NCBI RefSeq assembly: GCF_004135735.1
Contig: NZ_CP012670.1
Span: 1,426,001 to 1,490,000, forward strand
Direction: 5' to 3'
DNA from: Sorangium cellulosum
GTDB taxonomy: Bacteria > Myxococcota_A > Polyangia > Polyangiales > Polyangiaceae
Length of the DNA stretch: 64,000 nt
A model generated the notes under the pieces. That model ran no database searches, was not told where the DNA came from, and worked only from the letters and a program-made list of their open reading frames with translations. Positions 29,371 through 37,680 of this stretch are shown piece after piece. The translations under genes and the position numbers were made by a program. Numbering within the stretch: the stretch's first letter is position 1; each line of letters begins with the position of its first letter.

Positions 29371-29993
29371 TTCGTCGCTCCCATCGCGTCGAGGAAGCGC
29401 TTGCCCCACGATAGCTTGCGGATCGCTTCGGGTGAGACCCTCTCGAGTCCCTTGAAGGAATGCGAGCCCTTGGCGTACGCACCGGCCTTCGTGGGCTTGG
29501 CGGCCGCTGCGAGCGCCTCGAAAATCGCCTTCTTGTCCATGTTCTCGAGCCGATCGGGCGCCGGGAGCTTGCTGTCATCCAGCCTCGGTCCGAAGACGTC
29601 CTTCATCGCAGCGACGTCGGCGGCGAGCCACGTCTCCATGCAGACGGTCATCAGCTGGAGCTGGTCGTCGCTCGCGTTGGCTGGGCGATCCCAGCCATCG
29701 CCCGTTCGTGCCTTCACGTGGTCCCACGGCGACTGCGCCTTCGGGAGCTCCTCCGCGTCGACGAGCAGCCAGGTGTCGGCCTCCGACGACGCGTGCGCGT
29801 CACAGAACTGCTTGTAGGCGAGCCCGCGGCCGCCACACGCGATGACCCTCGGCCTCTGCGTGACGCCCGCGCGCTCGAAGAGCTTGCTGAAGGCCCTCCT
29901 GCACTCGCTCGCGAGGCTCGGGTTCTTGTCGCCGCCGCCTTCGACGTAAAGCTCGCGAGCGCGCCGCGGGGTGGGATGGCTGCTCTTCACCAT
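29367..29993 (-). CDS. DUF4276 TOPRIM-like protein, partner of AAA ATPase
   Basis: A 208-residue protein of the DUF4276 family, whose members are regularly encoded next to AAA_21 ATPases. The N-terminal LYVEGGGDKNPS and the later WLLVDAEE supply acidic residues in TOPRIM-like positions, so a metal-dependent nuclease role is likely. HSFKGLERVSPEAIR near the C-terminus is typical of the family. Its ATG at 29993 overlaps the ATPase stop by 7 nt, and its stop overlaps the pglX start by 4 nt, which places it firmly inside the BREX operon. ATPase/TOPRIM pairs act as nuclease systems in OLD-like and Gabija defence; assignment of this pair to a named system is uncertain. Confidence 0.82.
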   Translation of the reverse strand: MVKSSHPTPRRARELYVEGGGDKNPSLASECRRAFSKLFERAGVTQRPRVIACGGRGLAYKQFCDAHASSEADTWLLVDAEELPKAQSPWDHVKARTGDGWDRPANASDDQLQLMTVCMETWLAADVAAMKDVFGPRLDDSKLPAPDRLENMDKKAIFEALAAAAKPTKAGAYAKGSHSFKGLERVSPEAIRKLSWGKRFLDAMGATK

Positions 29994-31156
29994 CGCGTCC
30001 CTCCGATGCGCCCGGAAAGCCAGAGCGGACCGAGCGAGCCGAACTCCTTCCAGCGCGCGATCCGGTCGGCGTCGAGGCGAGTCATCTTCGAGGTGCTCCC
30101 GTCCTTTTCACAGACGACGACCGCGGCGGCGTGCTCCGTCATCGCGTCGACGAGCTGCGTGGAATGCGTGGTGACGATTAGCTGGAAGCGAGAGCTCGCC
30201 TCGACGAGCAGGTCACGCAGCGCCGGCAGCACGTCGGGGTGGAGGCCGAGCTCCGGCTCCTCGATGAGGACCAGGCGCGCGGGGCCAGGATCGATGAGGA
30301 TCGCCAGCAGCGACAGGAACCGCAGCGTCCCGTCCGACAGCCGGTGCGCAGGCACGTTGCGCTCACCCTCGGTGAGGTAAAGCCGAAGCTGTCCGCCCTC
30401 GGGGATGACCTCCACGTCGGTGAAGCCGGGAGCCACCTCCGAGAGCAACTCCAGCAGTCGCTTCTTCGTCGCAGGGGTGCGCTTCAGGACAGCCAGCCGG
30501 GCAGGCAGGTTCGAGAAGTCCTCCAGGAGCCGGTCGGTCTGCACGTCGGCGCCGCACGCCGCGCGAATCGCGCTCTGCGGCCCGAAGCTCCAGGCTCGAT
30601 AGATGAGGAGCTGCTTGAGCCGATCTCCCGTCGCCGCGACCTCCGGAAAGATCTCGGGATCGCGGCGCTGCGACAAGATCGACTGCGTACGGTCGATGTC
30701 GGCCCGCTCGAGGGCGCGCGCCTCCGTCTTCGTCTTCGCGCTGTTCAGCATGGGGCGCCCGTTCTCGTAGCCGAAGTAGAAGTAGGGCCTGGGCGACCCG
30801 TCGCGATCCTCGATACGCTCGTCGAGCACGACGAAGCTCCCTCCCTCGCTCCCGAACGCGACACGGTACCGGACGGCCCCGGACGCGATCGCCGTGGGGA
30901 CGAAGACGATCTCGATGGCCGCGGAGTCAGCGTGCTCGTGCGCACCTCCACGCCAGATCCACTCGTCGACACCGCCCCCCTGGCGGATCGGTAGCGGCAA
31001 GTCCTTCGGAACCGCGCGCAGCACCGAGAATGCCTCGATCAGGTTCGACTTGCCGGACCCGTTGGGGCCGATCAGCACGTTGAGGGGTTGCAGCTTCAGC
31101 GTGTGAGCACCGGGTCCGAACGAGAGGAAGTCGGTGAGCGTAATTTCTTCGATCAT
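29987..31156 (-). CDS. AAA_21/OLD-like ATPase embedded in the BREX operon
   Basis: A 389-residue SMC/ABC-type ATPase. Walker A IGPNGSGKSN lies at residues 28-37, an ABC-signature-like HRLSDGTLRFL near 270, Walker B LVLIEEPELGLHPD near 295 and the H-loop VTTHSTQL after it. No TOPRIM domain is fused; the DUF4276 gene directly downstream probably supplies it. ATG 31156 overlaps the pglW stop (ATGA). The two-gene module lies between pglW and pglX, where the standard type 2 order has none. It may be an independent defence module riding on BREX expression, or an accessory subunit of this BREX lineage. Confidence 0.88.
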   Translation of the reverse strand: MIEEITLTDFLSFGPGAHTLKLQPLNVLIGPNGSGKSNLIEAFSVLRAVPKDLPLPIRQGGGVDEWIWRGGAHEHADSAAIEIVFVPTAIASGAVRYRVAFGSEGGSFVVLDERIEDRDGSPRPYFYFGYENGRPMLNSAKTKTEARALERADIDRTQSILSQRRDPEIFPEVAATGDRLKQLLIYRAWSFGPQSAIRAACGADVQTDRLLEDFSNLPARLAVLKRTPATKKRLLELLSEVAPGFTDVEVIPEGGQLRLYLTEGERNVPAHRLSDGTLRFLSLLAILIDPGPARLVLIEEPELGLHPDVLPALRDLLVEASSRFQLIVTTHSTQLVDAMTEHAAAVVVCEKDGSTSKMTRLDADRIARWKEFGSLGPLWLSGRIGGTRW

Positions 31157-34100
31157 GGGGAGCTCTCGGCTCTGTGGGCGTTCACCAGCCAGGCGTCGGG
31201 CATGACGAGCCGCTGGCTCGGCAGCGGCGCGGGAACGGGCAGCCGGCCGTTGATGGAGGGGGCGGCGCCGTCCGCGTGCGACGGCACCACGAGGAGGACC
31301 GCGGGCGCGTCCCCGCGCTCGGCGCCGTCGACGATGCGCTGGAGCGCGCCGGCGAGGCCGTAGCGCGCGAGCGCGCCGGGCCACGTGAGCACCAGCGTCG
31401 GCTCGCGGCGCGAGAGGAGCTCGCGCACGACGCGATCCATCGCCTGGCGCACCAGCTCGACGAGCAGCGGCCAGTCCGGGCCGTCGGGGCCGTGGCGATC
31501 GGCGGCCTCGATGTTCGTCCACGCGACGCCGAGCTCCTCGGCGGCCTCGCGGACGGCGGCCGTGAGCGCGTGGTCGAGCGAGATCGCCTGCGTCTTCAGC
31601 GCCGCGGCCAGCGCGTCGGTCGCGTGGCTCGCGACGTCGGCGCGCACCTGCACCACCCGGAACCGGCCCGCCGCGACGCCGCGATCGAGCTGGTCCTGGA
31701 AGGCCGCCGCGCGCTGGGCCTCGGGGCTGCCCCGCTGCGGAAGGCCCGGCGCCGTGGGCTTTCGCGAGGGCAGCGACACGGTCATCGACGTGTGCGCGCT
31801 CTGGCCCGGGCGGGCATACTCGCCCGCGCCGACGTCGGCCATGAACACGAGCCCGTGCGGAGCGAGCAGCGCGTCGAGGGCCGGCCGCTCCGGGAGCGGC
31901 GCGGCCTCGGGGTAGCGCGCGGCGACGCGCTTCTTCACGACGTCGGGCGTGAGGCCCGCGCCCGAGAGCGCGGCGAGGCTGAGGGCGAGCGCGCGCGCCG
32001 CGTCCATGCCGCGCGGGTAGAGCTCGAGGCGCGCCGAGGCGGCGGCGTTCGTGCTGGCGCGCGCGGCGAGCGTGAGGCGCTGGTCCGCCGGCAGCGTGGC
32101 CAGCGGCGTGCCCTGGGCGACCTCGGCGAGCTTGCTGCGCACGACCTCGGAGGAGGGGAGCGGCTCGGTCACGGCGAGGTGGTCGGCGGCCACGGCGAGC
32201 GCGGCGAGCGCGTCGAGCACCTCGGGATCGCGCGCCACCCACGGCGTGCTGCCGATGCGCCGCCACACGGCGGGCGGGCTCGGGCGCAGCTCCAGGGCCA
32301 CGCGCACGAGCGCGGCGGCGGTGCGCACGTCGTCGTCGGTCGGCGCGCCGTCGGTGCGCGCCCTGGCCAGCGCCGTCGCGAGATCCAGGAAGGGCGTCGC
32401 GGGAGCGGCCGCGTCGAGCGCGGACGAGATGCTCTGCGCGAGCGCGGTCGCCGCCGCGTTGTCGGCCCACCGCTTGTTCCGTAGAAACTGGAGGCTCGAG
32501 TGGATCTGCGCCGGGTCGATGCCGAAGGCCCCTGCGACCTCGCTCACGGTGCGCGCCGCCGGCAGGCCCGTGTCGGGGCGCTCGTCGGGGAGCGGGTCGA
32601 GGCCCACCAGCACCCGAAGGCGGCGGTTCGCCTCGCTCGCGCTGGCGCGCCCGATGAGCTCCCGCGACCAGTCCCCCAGCGAGCCCGGCGTGGGCTCGGC
32701 GGCGGCCATGGCGACGAGCCGGTCCCGCAGCGCCTCGGCGCGCCCTCTCCCGAGGAGCTTCTCGATGCGCACTGACGGCGCGAGCGCGGCGTCGACCGTG
32801 GTCTTGAGGCCCGCGGCGACCAGGCGGTCCACCGTGCTGGCGTCGATCCCGGCCTCGGGCTCGTCGAGGACCAGCCGCGGGCGCGCGAAGCCAGGCACCA
32901 GGACCGGCCCGCTCTCGACCTCGAAGCGCGGCCGGAGCTCATCGGCGCACCGGATGATCTCGCGGGCGACGTGGGTGCCGACGCCGCGCACGACGGAGAG
33001 CTGGTTGCGCGGCAAGAGCAAGAGCTCGGCGACCGTCGACACGCCCGCGCGGTCGAGCGCGTTGCGCGCGCGGGCCGACAGCGGCAGCGCGTCGACGGGC
33101 GTCTCGGGGCGCACCTGGTCGAGCGCGATGGCCGAGGCGCCGTCGTCCGTCTCTGCCGGGGCGGAGAGCGCCTGGACCCACGCCTGGCGCATGACCTCCG
33201 CGCTGGCGAAGCGGGCCTTCGGGTCGCGGGCGAAGGCCTTGCGGAAGAACGCGGTCAGCCGGTCGCGCACGGCCGCGTCGAAGCGCTCGGCCTCGACCAT
33301 GACCTCGGCGGTCGCGTCGCCCTGCGGGAGCGTGGGCCGGGCGCCGGTGAGCGCGTGGTAGAGCACGGCGGCGGCGGCGTAGCGGTCGGCCTCGGCGTCC
33401 CAGGCGCCGCGCAGGTAGAGCCACGGATCGCGCCACTCGGCCGTGCCCGCCGTGACGGCGGTGGCGTCGGCCGACGAGAGCGAGAAGTCGAGCAAGAGCA
33501 GGTGGCTCTGCTTCTTCGACAGGCTCGTGAAGCCGACGTTCGTCGGCTTGATGTCGCGGTGGGTGACGCCGGCCTCTTCGAGGTACTGGACGGCGGAGAG
33601 CAGGTCGTCGCCGTACCGGCGCGCCAGCTCGAGCGGCAGCGTCCCCTGCTCGCGCAGCACGTCGCCCAGGCTCCGGTCGCCCGCGAACTCGAGGAGCAAG
33701 CACGGGAGCCCGCCCAGCGTCACGACGTCGCGCAGCGCGACGATGTGCTCGTGGCGCAGCTCGCGCAGCGCCTTCGCCTCGGAGAGCAGGCGCTCGCCGC
33801 AGCCGGCGTCGTGCGGGACCTTGAGCGCGAAGTCACGCCCCTCCCGGCGCACGTGCAGCACGAGCGCCGTGCCGCCGGAGCCGAGGCGCCGCTCGACGCG
33901 GAAGCCGCCCTGGAGCGTGTCGCCCTTCTGCGCCTCGCGCGGATCGGCGCCGGCGCCGATGTCGACGGTCGGGCGCGTGAGCGCTTCGAGGACGAAGGTG
34001 TTGAACCAGTCGGAGACGTCGTCGGGGCGCGCGTGGAGGTTCGGCTGCGTCGCGAACGCGATGGCGTCGTCGAGGATCGCGAGGTCGGCGCGGACCGCCG

Positions 34101-35415
34101 AGGGGCGCAGGCCGCCCTCGCCGTCCCTCACGCCCTGGATACGTTGCTCTCGCTCGGGGAGCGTCGTGGCCGGGTGCTGCCCGGTGAGCACGAGCCACGC
34201 GAGGCAACCCACCGAGAACACGTCGCTCTCGTAGGTGGCCTTCTCCGGGTCGGCGAGGACCTCGGGCGCCTGGTACAGGCGGTCGACGGCTTGCGCCAGG
34301 TCGTGGAAGTGGCGCGTGCCGACGCTCGAGTGCTCGATCCACGCGGCGGTCTGGAAACGATGGAGGCGCACGTGAACGCGGCCGTCGCTGGCGCGCCGGA
34401 CGAGCACGGACGCGGGCGACAGGTTGCGGTGCAGGACACCCGCGCGGTGGCAGTGCGCGACCGCCTCGACGATCTGCTGCAGGAGCCCGAGCCGCTCGTC
34501 GAAGGTGAGGTTCGGCTCCTGACGGAGGAAGGCGTGCAGCGGCAGCGAGTCCTCGAACGCCTCGAAGAGCACCGCCGGTCCGAGCGGCGCGTCGTCGATG
34601 AACGAGCGATACGCGAGGATGCCCGGGTGCTGGCCGATCTGCGCGAGCGTCTGGGCCTCGCGGCGGGCGGCGCGGTGGAGCTGCGCGCGCCGGTCGGCCG
34701 AGCTTGCGGCGGGCACGAGGTAGCTGCGGACGCGCGCCTGGTCGCGCTCGACGGCGGCGTTCTTCGCGAGGTGCTCCTGGTAGCCGTCGCCGTCGTCGAG
34801 CAGCTCGCCGAGCTGATAGCCGCCCACGACGCGTGCCGTGACGCTCGGGCGCAGGCCGAGCTTGTGCGCAGCCTGGAGGAGCTGCTTCATCATCGGGCGG
34901 TTCACGATACGCCCCGCGTCGCGCCCATCGAGCCCGTTCACGAGCTTGCTGCCCACGTCGTCGGGGAGCAAAAGCCACGGTGGCCGACCGCCGTCGAGGC
35001 GAACCTCGGTGACGTTGGAGAGGAAGACCGCCGCGTGAACGTAGGGGCGCTCTTGCCCGAGCTGCCGCCCGAGCAGAGCGCCGAGCACCTTCGCCTTGAG
35101 GTTCGCGCCGGGATACGGGCACTCGAGCGTGCGCCGCCGACCGCCCTCCGTGATCGTCCAGTCGACGATGTCGCCGGTCAACACGCCGGGGTGGCTCTTG
35201 ATCTCGACGAGGAACAGGCCCTGGCGCGAGAGGAAGAGCAGGTCGATCTCGTAGAGGCGACCCGACGACGGGTCGTAGAGCTCGTGCAGCTCCCACGCCT
35301 GGTGCGGGTCGGTGTCCGAGAGGGATGCGTGCTCGTAGATGAGGTCGAGCGCCCGCCGCTCCCACGGATACGGGGTCGCGCGACCGCGATGGATGCGTCC
35401 CTCGGAGAGCGCCAC
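31153..35415 (-). CDS. pglW: BREX type 2 serine/threonine kinase PglW
   Basis: A 1420-residue multidomain kinase. The N-terminus holds a NERD nuclease-related domain (YEIDLLFLSRQGLFLVEIKSHPG, about residues 52-78). A first kinase-like domain follows with HRNLSPASVL near 328, where the catalytic Asp is Asn. The second kinase has a Gly-rich loop RLGSGGTALVLHV (about 509), ALKV lysine, HRDIKPTN (about 618) and DFSLSS in place of DFG (about 641). A helix-hairpin-helix segment lies near 785-815, and the C-terminus is the PglW-specific region. The GTG start at 35415 shares one base with the upstream stop (TAGTG). PglW phosphorylates proteins in Streptomyces Pgl and is diagnostic for type 2 BREX. 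Confidence 0.92.
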   Translation of the reverse strand: MALSEGRIHRGRATPYPWERRALDLIYEHASLSDTDPHQAWELHELYDPSSGRLYEIDLLFLSRQGLFLVEIKSHPGVLTGDIVDWTITEGGRRRTLECPYPGANLKAKVLGALLGRQLGQERPYVHAAVFLSNVTEVRLDGGRPPWLLLPDDVGSKLVNGLDGRDAGRIVNRPMMKQLLQAAHKLGLRPSVTARVVGGYQLGELLDDGDGYQEHLAKNAAVERDQARVRSYLVPAASSADRRAQLHRAARREAQTLAQIGQHPGILAYRSFIDDAPLGPAVLFEAFEDSLPLHAFLRQEPNLTFDERLGLLQQIVEAVAHCHRAGVLHRNLSPASVLVRRASDGRVHVRLHRFQTAAWIEHSSVGTRHFHDLAQAVDRLYQAPEVLADPEKATYESDVFSVGCLAWLVLTGQHPATTLPEREQRIQGVRDGEGGLRPSAVRADLAILDDAIAFATQPNLHARPDDVSDWFNTFVLEALTRPTVDIGAGADPREAQKGDTLQGGFRVERRLGSGGTALVLHVRREGRDFALKVPHDAGCGERLLSEAKALRELRHEHIVALRDVVTLGGLPCLLLEFAGDRSLGDVLREQGTLPLELARRYGDDLLSAVQYLEEAGVTHRDIKPTNVGFTSLSKKQSHLLLLDFSLSSADATAVTAGTAEWRDPWLYLRGAWDAEADRYAAAAVLYHALTGARPTLPQGDATAEVMVEAERFDAAVRDRLTAFFRKAFARDPKARFASAEVMRQAWVQALSAPAETDDGASAIALDQVRPETPVDALPLSARARNALDRAGVSTVAELLLLPRNQLSVVRGVGTHVAREIIRCADELRPRFEVESGPVLVPGFARPRLVLDEPEAGIDASTVDRLVAAGLKTTVDAALAPSVRIEKLLGRGRAEALRDRLVAMAAAEPTPGSLGDWSRELIGRASASEANRRLRVLVGLDPLPDERPDTGLPAARTVSEVAGAFGIDPAQIHSSLQFLRNKRWADNAAATALAQSISSALDAAAPATPFLDLATALARARTDGAPTDDDVRTAAALVRVALELRPSPPAVWRRIGSTPWVARDPEVLDALAALAVAADHLAVTEPLPSSEVVRSKLAEVAQGTPLATLPADQRLTLAARASTNAAASARLELYPRGMDAARALALSLAALSGAGLTPDVVKKRVAARYPEAAPLPERPALDALLAPHGLVFMADVGAGEYARPGQSAHTSMTVSLPSRKPTAPGLPQRGSPEAQRAAAFQDQLDRGVAAGRFRVVQVRADVASHATDALAAALKTQAISLDHALTAAVREAAEELGVAWTNIEAADRHGPDGPDWPLLVELVRQAMDRVVRELLSRREPTLVLTWPGALARYGLAGALQRIVDGAERGDAPAVLLVVPSHADGAAPSINGRLPVPAPLPSQRLVMPDAWLVNAHRAESSP

Positions 35416-36119
35416 TACTTGCCTCCCACCTTCCGCGCGAACTCGGCGGCCAGAGGCTCGGCGTCGGGCGAGACGACCGCCGCGTCGAGGTGTGCGAAGC
35501 CCAGAGCGCGCAGGGCGCTGTCGGCGTCCTCGCTCGGGCGGACGAGGGCGGTGCGGCCGCGCGCGCCGAGGAGCACGGCGGCGAGCCCGGCGAGCTGGCG
35601 CCACGCCGCCTTGTCGGCGACGACCACGACCTGATCGGTCCACGAGAGCGCGCGGTCCTCGGCGAACACCCTGGCGACCGAGGCGATCGCCGTGCCGCCC
35701 GCGACGGCGAGCTTGGTCGACGGCGTGATCGGGGGAACGGGGACCCCCGCTGTCTTCACGCCGAGCCCGTAGGCGATGTGCTCGAGCGTCGCCGGAGCGT
35801 CGGGTTCGGCCAGCAAGCGCTTCGCGGCGTGGTCGTCGATGCCGCCCCAGTCGGGCCCGAACGGCTCGTCGTCGGCGAGGCCGAAGAAGCCGAAGCACTC
35901 GGAGGGCGAGAACGCGGCGCCCCACGTTCCGGCGGCGTCGCGCAGCAGGATGTCGATGCGGTCGCCGGCGCCGAGCGCTCCGGCGAACTGCGTCCAGCGC
36001 GCCTCGGCATCGGGGCCGAAGCGGCGCGGCGTGGTCTCGCGGGCGTCGAGCGCGCGGAGGCCGAGCACCGCAGCGCCGTAGAAGGCAGCGCGGTCCTGTG
36101 GGGTGAGGGGGCTCGTCAC
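35415..36119 (-). CDS. Conserved-looking unknown protein between the HTH gene and pglW
   Basis: A 234-residue soluble protein that I do not recognise. It starts with GTG at 36119 in the family-like phrase VTSPLTPQDRAAFYGAAVLG; the stop of the HTH gene overlaps it (GTGA), and its own stop shares a base with the pglW start. The middle contains many aromatic and acidic residues (SECFGFFGLADDEPFGPDWGG), and the C-terminal half has alternating hydrophobic strands (DQVVVVADKAAW, AVLLGARGRTALV) suggestive of an alpha/beta fold. No catalytic motif is clear. Tight coupling on both sides argues that it is a functional BREX-operon component, perhaps regulatory. Confidence 0.72.
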   Translation of the reverse strand: MTSPLTPQDRAAFYGAAVLGLRALDARETTPRRFGPDAEARWTQFAGALGAGDRIDILLRDAAGTWGAAFSPSECFGFFGLADDEPFGPDWGGIDDHAAKRLLAEPDAPATLEHIAYGLGVKTAGVPVPPITPSTKLAVAGGTAIASVARVFAEDRALSWTDQVVVVADKAAWRQLAGLAAVLLGARGRTALVRPSEDADSALRALGFAHLDAAVVSPDAEPLAAEFARKVGGK

Positions 36120-36313
36120 GTCGACGCCTCCTCGCCAGCGGCGCGGCGGGTCTTCGCGTCGATCCAGGCGTCCAGGTCCGTGCGGCGGAAGCGCCACGGC
36201 CCTCCCACCTCGAACGCTGGCGGCTCCCCCTTTCGGGTCGTCGTGTTGACGGTCTTCTCCGCGACCTTCAGCAGTTGTGTGACCTCAGGCAGGGTGAGGA
36301 TCTCGTCCGTCAT
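36116..36313 (-). CDS. Small helix-turn-helix (excisionase/HTH_17-type) regulator leading the BREX operon
   Basis: A 65-residue protein almost entirely made of an HTH_17/MerR-like DNA-binding domain: LTLPEVTQLLKVAEKTVN is the first helix pair, and FEVGGPWRFRRTDLDAWI is the typical wing and last helix. As the first gene of the BREX operon it could regulate the operon or, less likely, be an excisionase of the island. The ATG at 36313 starts the family consensus, and the frame is open upstream without homology. Its stop overlaps the next start by GTGA. Confidence 0.82.
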   Translation of the reverse strand: MTDEILTLPEVTQLLKVAEKTVNTTTRKGEPPAFEVGGPWRFRRTDLDAWIDAKTRRAAGEEAST

Positions 36314-36642
36314 CGAGCGAAGCTCCGGCAGCAGTTGGCAGGATTGGCCAGCCTCCGCGAGAGGTACACCAGGCGCGCACTGGGTCGCAACGGACGCGAG
36401 TGTCCCGGCTGCAACAGTGCGGATCGAGGCGGCCGAGCTGATCCACCGAGGCCTGGCGCGATGCGCAGGTGCGCCGCCCGCTGCTCGGCCCACGTCCCGG
36501 CGTGGGCCACCGCCGGAGCGTCCGCTCAGCCAGGGGCCCCACGCCGTCGACGGCCTCGAGCTCAAGGACCCGCGCCCGCAGGTCGGGAGCGAGGAGCAGC
36601 AGGCGACGAGGGCGCGCAGCAGGCGCCCACGGTTCTCGGGGC
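36314..36642. other. Gene-free leader upstream of the BREX operon
   Basis: About 330 bp lie between the HTH gene (minus) and the plus-strand repeat region. Short open frames occur in all directions, but none carries recognisable motifs. The BREX promoter must lie here on the minus strand, unless transcription starts further away. No clear -35/-10 pair could be assigned. Confidence 0.4.
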
Positions 36643-36695
36643 CATCTGGACATGGGGAGGGCTCATCTGGACATCCCCCCCGGCCATCTGGACAT
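36643..36695 (+). repeat. Three direct copies of CATCTGGACAT at 21-bp period
   Basis: Copies lie at 36643-36653, 36664-36674 and 36685-36695, each identical over 11 bp and exactly 21 bp apart. The last overlaps the likely ATG (36694) of the next gene. A 21-bp spacing puts the sites on the same DNA face. A degenerate copy (CCAGGTGGACAT) lies at 37553-37564. They may be operator iterons or repeated terminal elements of the IS21 type; they also read as HLD..... heptads in the open frame. Confidence 0.75.
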
Positions 36696-37479
36696 GGGCG
36701 ATCGCCCGGGCCTCAAGCGGGTCAAGAGCCGCCTGCCCGCCTCGAGCAGCGAGGAGCTGCTCTCCATCGTGCACGCCGTGCAGGAAGCGCAGACGCGGCT
36801 GCTCCTCATCGTCGATCCGGCCGTGACCGATCTCGGCGAGCGCGCCCGGTTCGTCGTCGATGAGCTCGAGTCGGCGCTCGAGTTCCTGCTCGACGACGAC
36901 GTCGACGAGCCCGCCGACGCGCAGCTCGCGCGCATCAAGGAGTTCCACGCGCAGGACGGCCAGCGCTCGAGCGCGCTCTCGCAGGCGCTCCTCGACTACG
37001 CGGGGCTCGCGGAGTCGCTCCAGGACCGCCTGGTCGAGGCGGACGAGGCGTTCGACGTGCGCCTGATCGCCGAGGCCCGGAAGCTCGCGGAGGACCTGCA
37101 ACGGCGCGCGCTGGAGGCGGCCCCCGAGGCCGGCGCCTCGGCCGCCGCGGCCACGACCCGCAACCAGCTCCTGCGCCTGATGGTCGAGCGGGTCGGCACC
37201 ATCCGGAAGACCGCGGCCCACGTCTTCCGGCGCCACCCCGAGATCGCCCGCGAGGTGACGAGCGCCTACGAGCGGCGCCGGCGCGCGGCGGCGCGGCGCG
37301 AGAAGGCCCGCAAGGCCGCCGAGGCCGGCCAGGCCAGCGGCAAGCCGGCGGCGGCCAGCGGCAAGCCGGCGGCAGCGCCCGCGCCCGGGACCCCCGCGGC
37401 CGCGCCCACCGCGCCCGCCGCGCCCGCGCCTGGGACTGCCGCGCCCGCGGCCGCGACCACCGCGCCCGCGACCTCCTAG
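36694..37479 (+). CDS. Helical protein with Ala/Pro-rich tail, unknown function
   Basis: A 261-residue protein if started at ATG 36694; an in-frame ATG at 36652 would add 14 residues encoded by the CATCTGGACAT repeats. Residues 10-210 are acidic and helical (SEELLSIVHAVQEAQTRLLL, RFVVDELESALEFLLDDDVD), and a basic stretch RRRRAAARREKARKA precedes a low-complexity tail of Gly-Lys-Pro-Ala and Ala-Pro repeats (about 220-261). It has no signal peptide or membrane segment. I do not recognise the family. The composition suggests a lineage-specific nucleoid- or envelope-associated protein, but this is only inference. Confidence 0.7.
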   Translation: MGDRPGLKRVKSRLPASSSEELLSIVHAVQEAQTRLLLIVDPAVTDLGERARFVVDELESALEFLLDDDVDEPADAQLARIKEFHAQDGQRSSALSQALLDYAGLAESLQDRLVEADEAFDVRLIAEARKLAEDLQRRALEAAPEAGASAAAATTRNQLLRLMVERVGTIRKTAAHVFRRHPEIAREVTSAYERRRRAAARREKARKAAEAGQASGKPAAASGKPAAAPAPGTPAAAPTAPAAPAPGTAAPAAATTAPATS

Positions 37480-37494
37480 CCAGCGACCCTCGAT

Positions 37495-37522
37495 GGCCCC
37501 CCCCGGGGGTGACAGGGGGGCC
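37495..37522 (+). terminator. GC hairpin after the helical Ala/Pro protein
   Basis: GGCCCCCC (37495-37502) pairs with GGGGGGCC (37515-37522) over a 12-nt loop, 16 bp after the stop codon. Position and stem strength suit a terminator, but no T-run follows. Confidence 0.5.
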
Positions 37523-37680
37523 TCCTCGACGCCGTGGCCGCTCCACCCCCGGCCAGGTGGACATCGACGTCCCCAGGCTCGCCGGCGTCCACCTCGACCC
37601 CGCGGCCGCTCCCCCACCTGCCCACCTGACGCCGCCTTGAGCGAGCGGCGCCCCCTGCGGGGCACAGCCGGCCTACCGGG

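Noticed and set aside
29441..29460. TCGAGTCC match to the tRNA-Asn T arm as a possible second attachment site
   Set aside because: Only 8 bp match and it lies inside a coding gene; no longer copy of the tRNA 3' end was found by eye up to 43 kb.
37300..37479. GC-rich short repeats as a possible satellite or CRISPR
   Set aside because: They encode in-frame Gly-Lys-Pro-Ala and Ala-Pro repeats in the tail of the helical protein; there is no constant repeat/spacer pattern. No CRISPR array was seen anywhere in the window.
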